A stretch of 33,476 nt of DNA, from NCBI GenBank assembly GCA_016933115.1, contig JAFGBL010000017.1, positions 1 through 33,476 of the forward strand, written 5' to 3'. Below, piece after piece: positions 17,110 through 25,589 of this stretch; within the stretch, counting starts at the first letter, position 1; each line of letters opens with the position of its first letter. This DNA comes from Bacteroidales bacterium. Lineage in GTDB: Bacteria > Bacteroidota > Bacteroidia > Bacteroidales > JAADJA01. Under the pieces are notes generated by a model. It ran no database searches and was not told where the DNA came from. It worked only from the letters and a program-made list of their open reading frames with translations. A program made the position numbers and the translations under genes.

Positions 17110-18330
17110 ATGAAAAATAACCTGTTTGATTCTGCAATTTCCTATTTAAGACGCGGCAGTGAATTAAGTGTGGCCGTAAAGCAAAATATTGCCTTCTCTG
17201 TTATTATCCGGATTGTAAGTATACTTACGAGTTTTATTCTTGTTCCGCTTTCACTTAAATATATTGGCAAAGAGGAGTATGGTATTTGGCTTACCATTTC
17301 ATCAGTAGTGGCATGGTTTGCTTATTTCGATTTGGGAATGGGTAACGGTTTGAGGAACAAACTTGCCGAATGTTTCACAAACAAAGAATACGATAAAGCT
17401 CAAAATATGATCTCAACGGCTTATATCATTTTAGGGGCCATTTTTGGGTCATTGATACTTGTCTTTTTTGTTGTAAATCCTTTTGTCGACTGGCAGGCGA
17501 TATTCAATACGGGTGAACAGGTCAGCAGTGAACTCAGGGCGGTACTCACTGTTGTTACAGTCAGTTTTTTTATACAATCCGTTTTAAAAATTATTGGAAT
17601 CATAGTTATAGCCGATCAAAAACCGGCCATCAACAATTCGTTTTTACCTCTCGCAAATATTCTATCCCTGGTTTTTATTTTTATTCTGGTTCGAACTACA
17701 CAACCCTCTCTTCTATTCTTTAGTGCGATCCTTTCCGCATCACCTGTGTTGATCTATCTTACAGGTACGATTTTTCTTTTTGCCAGGAAATACAGGAACT
17801 TAATACCAACCTTAAACGGATACCGTAAAAAATATTTAAAGGATATTACCGGTTTGGGCATTCAATTTCTGATCGTTCAAATGGCAGCCATTGTCATTTT
17901 TACTACCGATAACATGATCATTACCCAGGTGCTTGGGCCTGCTGAGGTAACTCCTTATAATATTGCGTTTAAATATTTCAGCATCATTACCATTATGTTT
18001 GGAATCATCAACCAGCCTTTATGGTCGGCTTATACACAAGCGTATGTTAAAAATGACCTGAAATGGATCAGATCAGTGAACAATAAAATTGTGAAAGCCT
18101 GGATGTTCATGTTCATTTTAGCCGTACTGATGCTTTTTATTGCAGAACCTTTTTACAGGTTTTGGGTAGGGTCTGCAATTGTTATCGATTTCAAGCTGAG
18201 TTTGTTTATGGGAATTTTTGTTCTGATAGGCTCCTGGAACAATATATTCGTCAACCTGATCAATGCCACCAGTAAAATCCGCTTTCAACTTTACAGTTCG
18301 GTTATTGTAGCAGTAATTAGTCAAACCTGA
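17110..18330 (+). pseudogene. Polysaccharide flippase (Wzx/MATE-like), truncated at 3' end by an insertion sequence
   Basis: A multi-helix MOP-superfamily oligosaccharide flippase. The N-terminus (GSELSVAVKQNIAFSVIIRI, LVPLSLKYIGKEEYGIWLTI, FDLGMGNGLRNKL) is typical of bacterial Wzx-like exporters that flip undecaprenyl-linked sugars. The frame runs into the left inverted repeat of the IS element at about 18317 and stops at a TGA inside it (18328-18330). Roughly 403 native residues remain, against 480-500 in the family, so the last helices are missing. The sequence beyond the IS does not continue this protein. The start is placed at the ATG at 17110; the earlier TTG and ATG (17056, 17074) are less likely. 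Probably non-functional or impaired. Confidence 0.82.
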
Positions 18331-19808
18331 AAAGCCAGTAAAAATTCAGTGATATTAACAAAAACAGGTTGAAAACAGGGGATAAAAAAATGATAAACTT
18401 TGTAAGGTTTTTCTTAATTTTATGATAAACCTTGCAATAAAATGGTAGGAAAAACAGAAAAAACACCCCAGTTAAACGTATTCAAAATCCCCCTTGATCT
18501 GTACATCAATAAAAATCATGAATTGTGTTTATTGTCTAAAAAAATCAATTTGGACCAGGAGGAAGAAGACTTTTGTGAATATTACTGTGCCGATAACGGC
18601 AGGCCGTCCATTCCTATTCGTAAAATAGTGGGTGTGATTTTGCTGAAACGCACCTACAACCTGAGTGATGAAAGTGTGGTTGAACGCTGGAAAGAAAATC
18701 CTTACTGGCAATATTTCTGCGGAGAAACATACTTTCAACATGAGCCACCCTTTGATCCGACGGAGTTGATAAAATTCAGGCAACGCGTAGGAGAATCAGG
18801 AGCAGAGAAAATATTGAGTTTAACCATTCATTTATTTGAGAATAAAGGGATCAGGGAAAAAGAAGTATTAATCGACACGACTGTACAGGAAAAAAATATC
18901 ACCTTTCCCACCGATGCCAAACTGCAAAAGAAAATTATTGAGAAATGTCGGGAAATAGCAGAAAAAGAAGGGATTGTACTTAGGCAGAGTTACAAGAGAA
19001 AACTTAAGTAGCTAATGGTTGATCAGCGATTCCGCAGTCATCCCAAAAGGCGAAAGAAAGCCGCATCGGCAGCCCGGAAATTAAAAACCATTGCCGGCAG
19101 GATGGTAAGAGATATCGAAAGGAAAATGAATGATGGGCAAGTTGAAAAATACCGGAGAGATTTGATGATTTTTAAACTCATTTTAAAACAAGAAAAAAAC
19201 TCAAAAAATAAAATTTACAGCATTCATGAACCACAAACCTTATGCATCGCCAAAGGCAAAGAAGCAAAGCCATATGAATTCGGCAACAAAGTCTCAATTG
19301 TAAAAACCCGTAAGTCAGGAATCATCATCGGGTCATTGGCCTTCAAAGAAAACCTGTATGATGGAGATACACTGGAACCTCAGCTTGAACAAATCAAAAG
19401 GTTAACGGACCATCAACCAGAAGTGGGGATTGTGGACAGGGGATACCGTGGACGAAAAACTGTAGGTGAAACCCATATCGTAACACCCAAGCAACTACCA
19501 GCTTCTGCCAGCCACTATGAAAGGCAAAAAGCACGTAAGTGTTTCAAGGACAGGGCGGAAATAGAACCGGTGATAGGTCATATTAAGCACGATCATAGGA
19601 TGTTGCGCAATTATTTATCAGGTGAACTGGGCGATGGCATGAATAATTTACTGGCTGCTGCCGGTTACAACATGAAAAAGATGCTAAATCGATTAAAAAG
19701 CTCAAACGATTTCTTTTATTCTCAATTTTTATTCCCGGATTTTACAGCTATTGTTCCGAAATATTTCCCGAAATTTTCTAAAAATTGAGCTTTTTCAGGG
19801 TTGACTAA
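18317..19808 (+). mobile_element. IS5-family insertion sequence, about 1.49 kb
   Basis: Imperfect terminal inverted repeats are visible: the left end at 18317-18336 reads TTAGTCAAACCTGAAAAGCC, and the right end at 19789-19808, read in reverse complement, is TTAGTCAACCCTGAAAAAGC. They bracket a single DDE transposase frame. Boundaries are good to about 4 nt. The bases just outside (GTAA on the left, GTAT on the right) are not an exact target duplication, and the two flanks come from different genes, which points to a rearrangement after insertion. Confidence 0.88.
18442..19788 (+). pseudogene. IS5-family transposase split by an in-frame TAG
   Basis: Two open segments, 18442-19011 (189 residues) and 19015-19788 (257 residues), are in the same frame and separated only by TAG (19009-19011) and one Leu codon. 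Read through, they give a normal 448-residue IS5-type transposase. The N-terminal DUF772-like domain has RPSIPIRKIVGVILLKR. The catalytic triad is complete: D145 in VLIDTTVQ, D332 in GIVDRGYRG, and E375 in the motif R-x3-E-x6-K (RAEIEPVIGHIK). A single nonsense mutation is the simplest explanation, leaving an immobile copy that could still be moved in trans. Confidence 0.88.
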
Positions 19809-20123
19809 GTATATTCTGCGGATATGACAGATGATCTTAAAAGAGTTTGTACCATGGTCAACCGCGAGGCTGTCGGGCCTTATGAACAATGGAGATATTC
19901 CACTGCCCTGAGTGGGATGCAGGACTACAATCAGAAGATCAGGGAAATCGCTGAAGAACGAGGTGTTATTTTGATCGACCTGGAAAACAAAGTGCCTAAA
20001 TCGCTGGATTATTTTATCGACGATGTGCATTACAGCGAAAGAGCGTTTGGATTGATTGCTGATTATATAGCGATGGAGTTCAATCAATGGGTATTAAATA
20101 AACCAGGTTCTGAAATAGAATAA
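19809..20123 (+). pseudogene. C-terminal remnant of an SGNH/GDSL hydrolase
   Basis: The frame is open from the right end of the IS (19809) to 20123, about 104 residues. It contains the typical C-terminal half of an SGNH hydrolase: YNQKIREIAEERGVILIDLENKVPKS, then the block V catalytic motif DDVHYSERAF with Asp and His. The N-terminal blocks with the Ser, Gly and Asn are absent, so it cannot be an active enzyme. An ATG at 19824 could start a 99-residue product, but that is likely accidental. The intact gene was probably part of the same polysaccharide locus as the flippase, for example an acyl-modification enzyme. Confidence 0.75.
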
Positions 20124-20174
20124 ACGGTAAATTAAAAATCCCGACTAAACCCTGATCGGATCTCAACTGAAATT

Positions 20175-21437
20175 TTATTGTATCACCCCTATAAAATCGT
20201 AACCGACTTCCTCAACTGCACTTTTTATTTTATCAATGTCTGGCTTTTCCCCTCTGATAATGACTTCACCGGTATTAAAATCGGCATCGGCAAACTCGAT
20301 ACCTTCCACCGACTTGATACCTTTTTCAACATTCATTTTGCAGTGGTTGCAGTTCATGCCCCCAACCGAAATTTTCAATTGTTTTACTTGATCACTCATA
20401 TCAGTAACCACGTTTTCTGTTTTTTTCCTGAATAACTTTCTAATATAAATGTTTATTATCAGCAGCAATAAAATAATCCCGGAGGCCAATTGCAGCCAAA
20501 AGGGCAGAAGTTCATGCTGATGTTGGGTATGATCTCCATGCATAATGAACCATTCGGCAGGTAATAACAAATTGGTCAGATACCCGAAAAAAATAGCACT
20601 GCCGATGATCGAAACCAGGTAAACCGCCAGTGTTTTTTTGTCGATGGCTTTTCCGATCACAGCCATGGTTGCGGCATTCGTGGCGGGACCTGCCATTAAA
20701 AAAACAAGTGCAGCGCCGGGAGAAAGCCCTTTCATCATCAAAACGGCTGCAATGGGTATGGATCCGGTAGCACATACATAAATCGGAATCGATGCAACAA
20801 GAACGATAAACATGCTTAAAAACTGGTTGTCGAGGTAACTGGTGAAGAAATCTTCAGGCAATAACAACGAGATCAAAGCTGCTACCGCCAAACCAATTAC
20901 CAGCCATCGGGCAATGTCCATCAGGAATTCATAAAAGGCATACCGGAACATCATTATCAGTTTATTGGTTTTAATGGGATCGGCATGATAAACCGTCCGC
21001 GCTGCCTGTGTTTTGGGTTGATCCTTTTTGGTTGCAACATTGGTCAGAACACCTCCGAAAATACCGCTGAAGAATGCCACCACCGGCCTTAAAACGGCGA
21101 ATGGCAAACCCAGTAATGAATATGTTGCAAAGATGGAATCCACGCCGGTTTGAGGAGTAGAGATCAGGAAAGAAACCGAAGCTCCCTTCGATGCCCCCTC
21201 CTTGTAAAAGGCCACGCCGGTCGGGATTACACCACATGAGCACAATGGAAGCGGAATTCCAAGCAAGGCTGCATAAACAACCGATTTGAGGTTTTTACCG
21301 CCCATGTATTTTGGAACACTCCCTTCAGGCATATAAACATGCAGCAGGCCGGCGAAGAAAAAACCGAGCAGTAGCCAGGGTGCCATTTCGATAAGCAACC
21401 TGAAAAATTCACTGAAATATGCCTGAATATATTCCAT
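20175..21437 (-). CDS. SO_0444-type Cu/Zn efflux permease with C-terminal heavy-metal-associated domain
   Basis: A 420-residue inner-membrane permease of the DUF318/ArsP-like family. The conserved core is PLPLCSCGVIPTGVAFYKEGASKGA followed by FLISTPQTGVDS. A second hydrophobic half contains GSIPIAAVLMMKGLSPGAALVFLMAGPATN. The last 70 residues form an HMA domain with GMNCNHC, whose two cysteines bind soft metal ions. Members are proposed to export Cu or Zn. The start is placed at 21437 (MEYIQAYF), 33 nt inside the longest frame, because a TATCTTTG box at 21446-21453 would otherwise lie within the coding region. It diverges from the sirtuin gene. Confidence 0.87.
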   Translation of the reverse strand: MEYIQAYFSEFFRLLIEMAPWLLLGFFFAGLLHVYMPEGSVPKYMGGKNLKSVVYAALLGIPLPLCSCGVIPTGVAFYKEGASKGASVSFLISTPQTGVDSIFATYSLLGLPFAVLRPVVAFFSGIFGGVLTNVATKKDQPKTQAARTVYHADPIKTNKLIMMFRYAFYEFLMDIARWLVIGLAVAALISLLLPEDFFTSYLDNQFLSMFIVLVASIPIYVCATGSIPIAAVLMMKGLSPGAALVFLMAGPATNAATMAVIGKAIDKKTLAVYLVSIIGSAIFFGYLTNLLLPAEWFIMHGDHTQHQHELLPFWLQLASGIILLLLIINIYIRKLFRKKTENVVTDMSDQVKQLKISVGGMNCNHCKMNVEKGIKSVEGIEFADADFNTGEVIIRGEKPDIDKIKSAVEEVGYDFIGVIQ

Positions 21438-21445
21438 TATTCGCC

Positions 21446-21453
21446 CAAAGATA
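21446..21453 (-). promoter_or_regulatory. Candidate -7 promoter box for the metal permease
   Basis: The minus strand reads TATCTTTG, matching TAnnTTTG. It ends only 8 bases before the chosen ATG, so the transcript would have almost no leader. If correct, the message is leaderless or nearly so. Confidence 0.4.
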
Positions 21454-21518
21454 GTGCTTTTACACACCAACGTTTTACAAATTCAATTGTTTGTTGGTAC
21501 CGGCAAAAAATATTTAAT

Positions 21519-21526
21519 TACTTTTG
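21519..21526 (+). promoter_or_regulatory. Candidate -7 promoter box for the sirtuin gene
   Basis: TACTTTTG matches TAnnTTTG and ends 26 bases before the ATG. TTG triplets at 21491-21496 are slightly farther upstream than normal for a -33 element. Confidence 0.45.
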
Positions 21527-21552
21527 AGTTTATCCTTTAGCAATTATTAATT

Positions 21553-22314
21553 ATGGATCCCATTCAAATTCAAAAGGCTGCAGATGTCCTCCGCAAATCA
21601 AGGAATACTATTGCATTTACGGGTGCAGGTATTTCAGTAGAAAGCGGCGTTCCACCCTTCAGGGGTGAAAACGGAATTTGGGAAAAATATGATCCCAAAA
21701 CCCTGGAACTGGGATTTTTTATGAATAATCCCACTGCATCATGGAAAGTGATCAGAGAGCTGTTTTACAACTATTTTGGAACCGCAAAGTCGAATAATGC
21801 CCATTTTGTATTGGCCGAGATGGAAAAGCGAGGGTTGCTCAAATGTGTGATCACCCAGAATATCGACAACCTTCACCAGCAGGCTGGAAGTGTCGTGGTG
21901 CATGAATTTCACGGAAATTCCCAAAACCTGGTTTGCCTGAGTTGCCACCGCTATTTTAAACCTGATGATATTGATTTTGATAAATTACCGCCATACTGCG
22001 GCGATTGTGGCGGACTGATCAAACCCGACTTTATCTTTTTCGGGGAAGGAATTCCCATGGAAGCTTATCAAAATTCGGTTGAGGCCGCCGGCAGGGCTGA
22101 AGCAGTGATCCTGGTCGGTTCTACCGGCGAAGTGATGCCCGCTGCCCAGATGCCTTACCTGGCCAAACAAAATGGGGCAACCATCATCGAGGTAAACACG
22201 GAAATGTCAAAATTCACAAATACCATAACCGATCACTTTATTCAGGGAAAAGCCGGAGAGGTTCTAACCGAATTATTTTTCAGTCTCACAGGCGAAGAGT
22301 TAAAAACAAAATAA
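21553..22314 (+). CDS. NAD-dependent protein deacylase (sirtuin, Sir2/CobB family)
   Basis: A 253-residue sirtuin. It removes acyl groups from protein lysines using NAD+, releasing nicotinamide and O-acyl-ADP-ribose. All core motifs are visible: GAGIS at 24-28 and PFRG near 35-38 for NAD binding, TQNIDNLH at 101-108, catalytic His120 in EFHGN, and the zinc site C128-x2-C131 and C149-x2-C152. The later segment IKPDFIFFGEGIP matches the substrate-binding strand. Length and zinc spacing are normal for a bacterial cytosolic enzyme. It is followed after a single base by a secreted FG-GAP protein gene, an unexpected partner. Confidence 0.94.
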   Translation: MDPIQIQKAADVLRKSRNTIAFTGAGISVESGVPPFRGENGIWEKYDPKTLELGFFMNNPTASWKVIRELFYNYFGTAKSNNAHFVLAEMEKRGLLKCVITQNIDNLHQQAGSVVVHEFHGNSQNLVCLSCHRYFKPDDIDFDKLPPYCGDCGGLIKPDFIFFGEGIPMEAYQNSVEAAGRAEAVILVGSTGEVMPAAQMPYLAKQNGATIIEVNTEMSKFTNTITDHFIQGKAGEVLTELFFSLTGEELKTK

Positions 22315-22315
22315 G

Positions 22316-24601
22316 ATGAAACTTTTAAAAAACCGGACTTCTATCTTACTGACAGGCTTAATTGTAATGACCCAAATTTCATTTGCACAGCTTTTTTTTA
22401 AAAGCGAACCTGTCAGTCAGGAGGTAATGGTCCGGAACGAAACCAAAAAAATCTATAAATACCCCTGGGCCGGCGGGATGAATTCATGTCAGTTCGGGAA
22501 TATCGACCTCAACCTGGATGGGATTCAGGACCTTTTCGTTTTTGACCGGAATGGCAACCGGATCATGACTTTTCTCAACAACGGAACATCCGGGGAGGTT
22601 GATTATACTTACGCACCCGAATATATTTCTAAATTTCCTGAACTTATTGCATGGGCTATCCTTATTGATTTTAACAATGACGGGAAGAACGATATTTTTA
22701 CCTATTCCAAACCGGTGGGCATCAGGGTTTTTAAGAATGTTTCTGATGGTGAGCTTGAATTTGCAGTGGAGGTTGAACCATACCTGGTCTCTTACCAGGG
22801 TAGCGGTTATGTAAATATCTTTGCAATTGATGCTGATTATCCCGGAATTTCGGATATTGATGGCGACGGAGATATCGATATCCTGAATTTTTGGGTTTTG
22901 GGCGCTTTTGTCGAATATCACCAAAACCTGTCGATGGAAAAATACGGCATCCCCGATTCGCTTGACTTTATAAAGGTAACTTCCTGCTGGGGCCATTTTG
23001 CTGAGAACGAGGAATCCAACATTTTGTATCTTGATACTTGCGGCGGTTCCAAAAATTTTGAAACCAGAAACAGGCATGCCGGTTCCACATTTTTATTGAT
23101 GGACTTCGATGGGGATGAGGATAAAGACCTGATCCTGGGAGATGTTGATTATCCGAACGTTGTCGGACTTGTCAATGGAGGCGATCCCGATTCGGCATAC
23201 ATGATCAGCCAGGATACCCTGTTTCCCGAATACAACAAGCCGGTGATGCTTTTTTCCATGCCTGCTGCAGCTTATCTGGATGTGGATAATAATGGCATCA
23301 ACGACCTCATCCTGTCACCTTTCGATCCCAGCCCGATCACTTCGGAAAATTATACCAGTGTTTGGCTTTATAAAAATACCGACTCCAATCAGGTTCCGTC
23401 CTTTAATTTCACACAAAAGGATTTTTTACAGGAAGATATGATAGATGTGGGTTCGGGTGCGTACCCGGTACTTTTTGATTACGATAACGACGGCCTGATA
23501 GACCTGTTCATCTCGAATTACGGCTATTACATGTATTCATGGTACGGCCCGGCCATGACCCTGCACAGCGTTTACTGGTCGAATATTGCCCTGTTCAGGA
23601 ATACTGGAACGTCAATACAGCCGGCTTTTAATAAGATCACCCACAATTTTGCCGGGCTACATGCCTATCACTTGACCGGAATATATCCTGCTTTTGGCGA
23701 CCTGGATGCAGATGGCGATTTTGACATGGTCATTGGATATCAAAACGGTAATTTATGGTATTTCGAAAACACGGCCGGTTTGGGCCATGAGCCGGAATTT
23801 GCCGAGTCGGTTCAGGATTATATGAACATTGATGTAGGGGATTTCAGCACACCACAACTCTTCGACCTGAATGAAGATGGTAAATTGGACCTTGTTATCG
23901 GCGAACAGGCCGGCAACCTGAATTATTATGAAAATACCGGAACGGAAACAAACCCAAATTTCACCTTTGTGACCGATAGCCTGGGAAAAATTAATGTTAC
24001 CGATTATAATCTTAGCTACGATGGTTACAGCACACCCTGCCTGTTTTACAACCAGCAAAACCAGGTTGAACTGCTCAGCGGTTCGGAACAGGGGAAGGTT
24101 TTTTATTTCAAGGAGGTGAATGCAAATCCTGGTGCAGCCTTCTCCGGGAGCGACGATCTTTACCAATTGATCGACAACGAACCCTTTGATTTGATGAACG
24201 GAATGCGCACCGCTGCTGCTATTCGTGACCTGAATTCGGATGGTTTTCTTGATTTGCTGGTGGGCAATTATTCGGGTGGTTTAAACTATTATATGGGTAG
24301 CGGGGCACCGCCTGTAATCGGAATTAATGAGGCCAACCGGCCGGCGCTTGATATCGCAATTTTCCCCAACCCTGCCGTTGACCGGGTAACAATTAAATTA
24401 GACGGTTCGGAAAGCCTGTCGTACCTGGATATTGATGTTTACAACATTCAGGGCACTTGTATTTACAATGAGCGCTTAAATTTAAGTGATCCTGCAAGCA
24501 ATTTCCCCAGCCGGCTCCCGAATGGCCTTTACTTCATCCGGTTTATCTTTCCGGAGTCGATTGGTGGGAGTGTGGCCAAAAAACTGGTTATAAGAAAATA
24601 A
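22316..24601 (+). CDS. Secreted FG-GAP/VCBS repeat protein with T9SS type A sorting domain
   Basis: A 761-residue exported protein: the signal peptide ends near QISFAQ at about residue 25. At least nine calcium-type DxDxDG motifs occur at intervals (DLNLDGIQD, DFNNDGKND, DIDGDGDID, DFDGDEDKD, DVDNNGIND, DYDNDGLID, DLDADGDFD, DLNEDGKLD, DLNSDGFLD), as in FG-GAP/VCBS beta-propeller repeats. The last 80 residues are a Por-secretion-system tail (IFPNPAVDRVTI, NGLYFIRF, KKLVIRK), which directs secretion across the outer membrane by T9SS and surface attachment. Function is probably surface or extracellular binding; no enzyme motif is seen. It starts 1 nt after the sirtuin stop, so the two are probably cotranscribed. 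Confidence 0.88.
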   Translation: MKLLKNRTSILLTGLIVMTQISFAQLFFKSEPVSQEVMVRNETKKIYKYPWAGGMNSCQFGNIDLNLDGIQDLFVFDRNGNRIMTFLNNGTSGEVDYTYAPEYISKFPELIAWAILIDFNNDGKNDIFTYSKPVGIRVFKNVSDGELEFAVEVEPYLVSYQGSGYVNIFAIDADYPGISDIDGDGDIDILNFWVLGAFVEYHQNLSMEKYGIPDSLDFIKVTSCWGHFAENEESNILYLDTCGGSKNFETRNRHAGSTFLLMDFDGDEDKDLILGDVDYPNVVGLVNGGDPDSAYMISQDTLFPEYNKPVMLFSMPAAAYLDVDNNGINDLILSPFDPSPITSENYTSVWLYKNTDSNQVPSFNFTQKDFLQEDMIDVGSGAYPVLFDYDNDGLIDLFISNYGYYMYSWYGPAMTLHSVYWSNIALFRNTGTSIQPAFNKITHNFAGLHAYHLTGIYPAFGDLDADGDFDMVIGYQNGNLWYFENTAGLGHEPEFAESVQDYMNIDVGDFSTPQLFDLNEDGKLDLVIGEQAGNLNYYENTGTETNPNFTFVTDSLGKINVTDYNLSYDGYSTPCLFYNQQNQVELLSGSEQGKVFYFKEVNANPGAAFSGSDDLYQLIDNEPFDLMNGMRTAAAIRDLNSDGFLDLLVGNYSGGLNYYMGSGAPPVIGINEANRPALDIAIFPNPAVDRVTIKLDGSESLSYLDIDVYNIQGTCIYNERLNLSDPASNFPSRLPNGLYFIRFIFPESIGGSVAKKLVIRK

Positions 24602-24623
24602 TCTATTTGGAAATAGCAACGGA

Positions 24624-24665
24624 CTTCGAACTTCGAACTTCAAACTTCGAACTTCAAACTTCGAA
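24624..24665. repeat. Six tandem 7-bp units (CTTCGAA/CTTCAAA)
   Basis: Units at 24624, 24631, 24638, 24645, 24652 and 24659 read CTTCGAA, CTTCGAA, CTTCAAA, CTTCGAA, CTTCAAA, CTTCGAA without a gap. TTCGAA is a palindrome, so the array can fold back. It fills the 67-nt space between the convergent T9SS cargo and LOG genes, where it might act as a transcription end or simply be a slippage-prone microsatellite. Confidence 0.85.
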
Positions 24666-24668
24666 CAG

Positions 24669-25388
24669 CTAAAAGTTCGGCTTCAAATCATACTTCTTAT
24701 AAAACTCTTCGATCACCCCGACAGCATCTTCAGCAGTGTCAACAACCTTAAAAATGTCCATATCTTCAGGGTTAATCTTATTCTCTGTGATCATTCTCTC
24801 TTTGACCCAGTTGATCAGTCCGAGCCAGTAATCCTTAACCACCAGCACGATGGGGAATCGAACAAGCTTGTGTGTCTGGATCAGGGTAATGGCTTCAAAA
24901 AGCTCGTCCATTGTCCCAAATCCCCCCGGCAGAACGATGTAACCTTGCGAGTATTTCATGAACATCACCTTGCGGACAAAAAAGTGGTTGAAGTTGATGA
25001 ACTTGTCCTGGTCGATAAAGGGGTTGGGCCGCTGCTCGTGCGGGAGGTCGATATTCAACCCGACCGATTTCCCGTTGGCAAAATGAGCTCCCTTGTTGGC
25101 CGCTTCCATGATGCCGGGCCCGCCTCCGGTGATCACGCCAAAACCTTTTTTTGTAAGCAAGTATGCGATCTCCTCGGCCAACCGGTAGTACGGATGATCG
25201 GGCTGGGTGCGTGCAGAGCCGAAGATGGAGACACACGGCCCTATGCGCGCCAGGGTTTCAAATCCGTCCACCAGTTCCGACATGATCTTGAATACCGCCC
25301 ATGAGTCGGTAGTCATCTGTTCATTCCAGGTCTTATCCTTAATCGCTTCCCGTATGCGATCCTCTTCGTTTATTCCGTCGATGTTCAT
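24669..25388 (-). CDS. LOG-family protein (TIGR00730 type; nucleoside-5'-monophosphate phosphoribohydrolase-like)
   Basis: A 239-residue Rossmann-fold protein, formerly annotated as lysine decarboxylase-like. Diagnostic motifs are GGGPGIMEAANKGA and PGGFGTMDELFEAITL, the PGGxGTxxE signature of LOG enzymes, which cleave the base from nucleoside 5'-monophosphates (cytokinin riboside monophosphate in plants; purine monophosphates in some bacteria). The first 40 residues are an acidic extension found in the longer bacterial members. Cytosolic and probably monocistronic, with a promoter upstream that diverges from the hydratase gene. Confidence 0.9.
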   Translation of the reverse strand: MNIDGINEEDRIREAIKDKTWNEQMTTDSWAVFKIMSELVDGFETLARIGPCVSIFGSARTQPDHPYYRLAEEIAYLLTKKGFGVITGGGPGIMEAANKGAHFANGKSVGLNIDLPHEQRPNPFIDQDKFINFNHFFVRKVMFMKYSQGYIVLPGGFGTMDELFEAITLIQTHKLVRFPIVLVVKDYWLGLINWVKERMITENKINPEDMDIFKVVDTAEDAVGVIEEFYKKYDLKPNF

Positions 25389-25412
25389 AATAAATTAAAT
25401 TGAAAATGTCCG

Positions 25413-25441
25413 CAAATTTATATCATTTCATTTAGATTCAA
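25413..25441 (-). promoter_or_regulatory. Candidate promoter for the LOG-family gene
   Basis: On the minus strand, TTG (25439-25441) and TAAATTTG (25413-25420) are separated by 18 bases, close to the Bacteroidota -33/-7 arrangement. The start codon lies 25 nt downstream. Confidence 0.5.
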
Positions 25442-25546
25442 GGATAACCAACGTTTGTTTTATAAATTCATAAATTCTCATTGAAAGTATTGTTAGAAAA
25501 CGTAATGAATTAATTCCAAAATTAATTTTGAGAGATTGAAAATTTA

Positions 25547-25554
25547 TAATTTTG
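25547..25554 (+). promoter_or_regulatory. Candidate -7 promoter box for the aconitase-type hydratase
   Basis: TAATTTTG matches TAnnTTTG and ends 35 bases before the chosen ATG at 25590. It lies inside the longer possible frame that opens at 25536, arguing for the shorter start. A second TAATTTTG at 25523-25530 is an alternative. Confidence 0.45.
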
Positions 25555-25589
25555 ATTCCTTTATTTATAAAACAAAAAACATCAATCAT

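Noticed and set aside
18442-19788. Programmed stop-codon recoding (for example pyrrolysine) in the transposase
   Set aside because: Nothing near the TAG suggests a recoding signal, and every intact gene inspected here is consistent with the standard code; a plain nonsense mutation is simpler.
20138-20161. Possible terminator ATCCCGA...TCGGAT after the SGNH remnant
   Set aside because: The stem is only about six pairs with a bulge and a long loop, and lacks a T-run immediately after.
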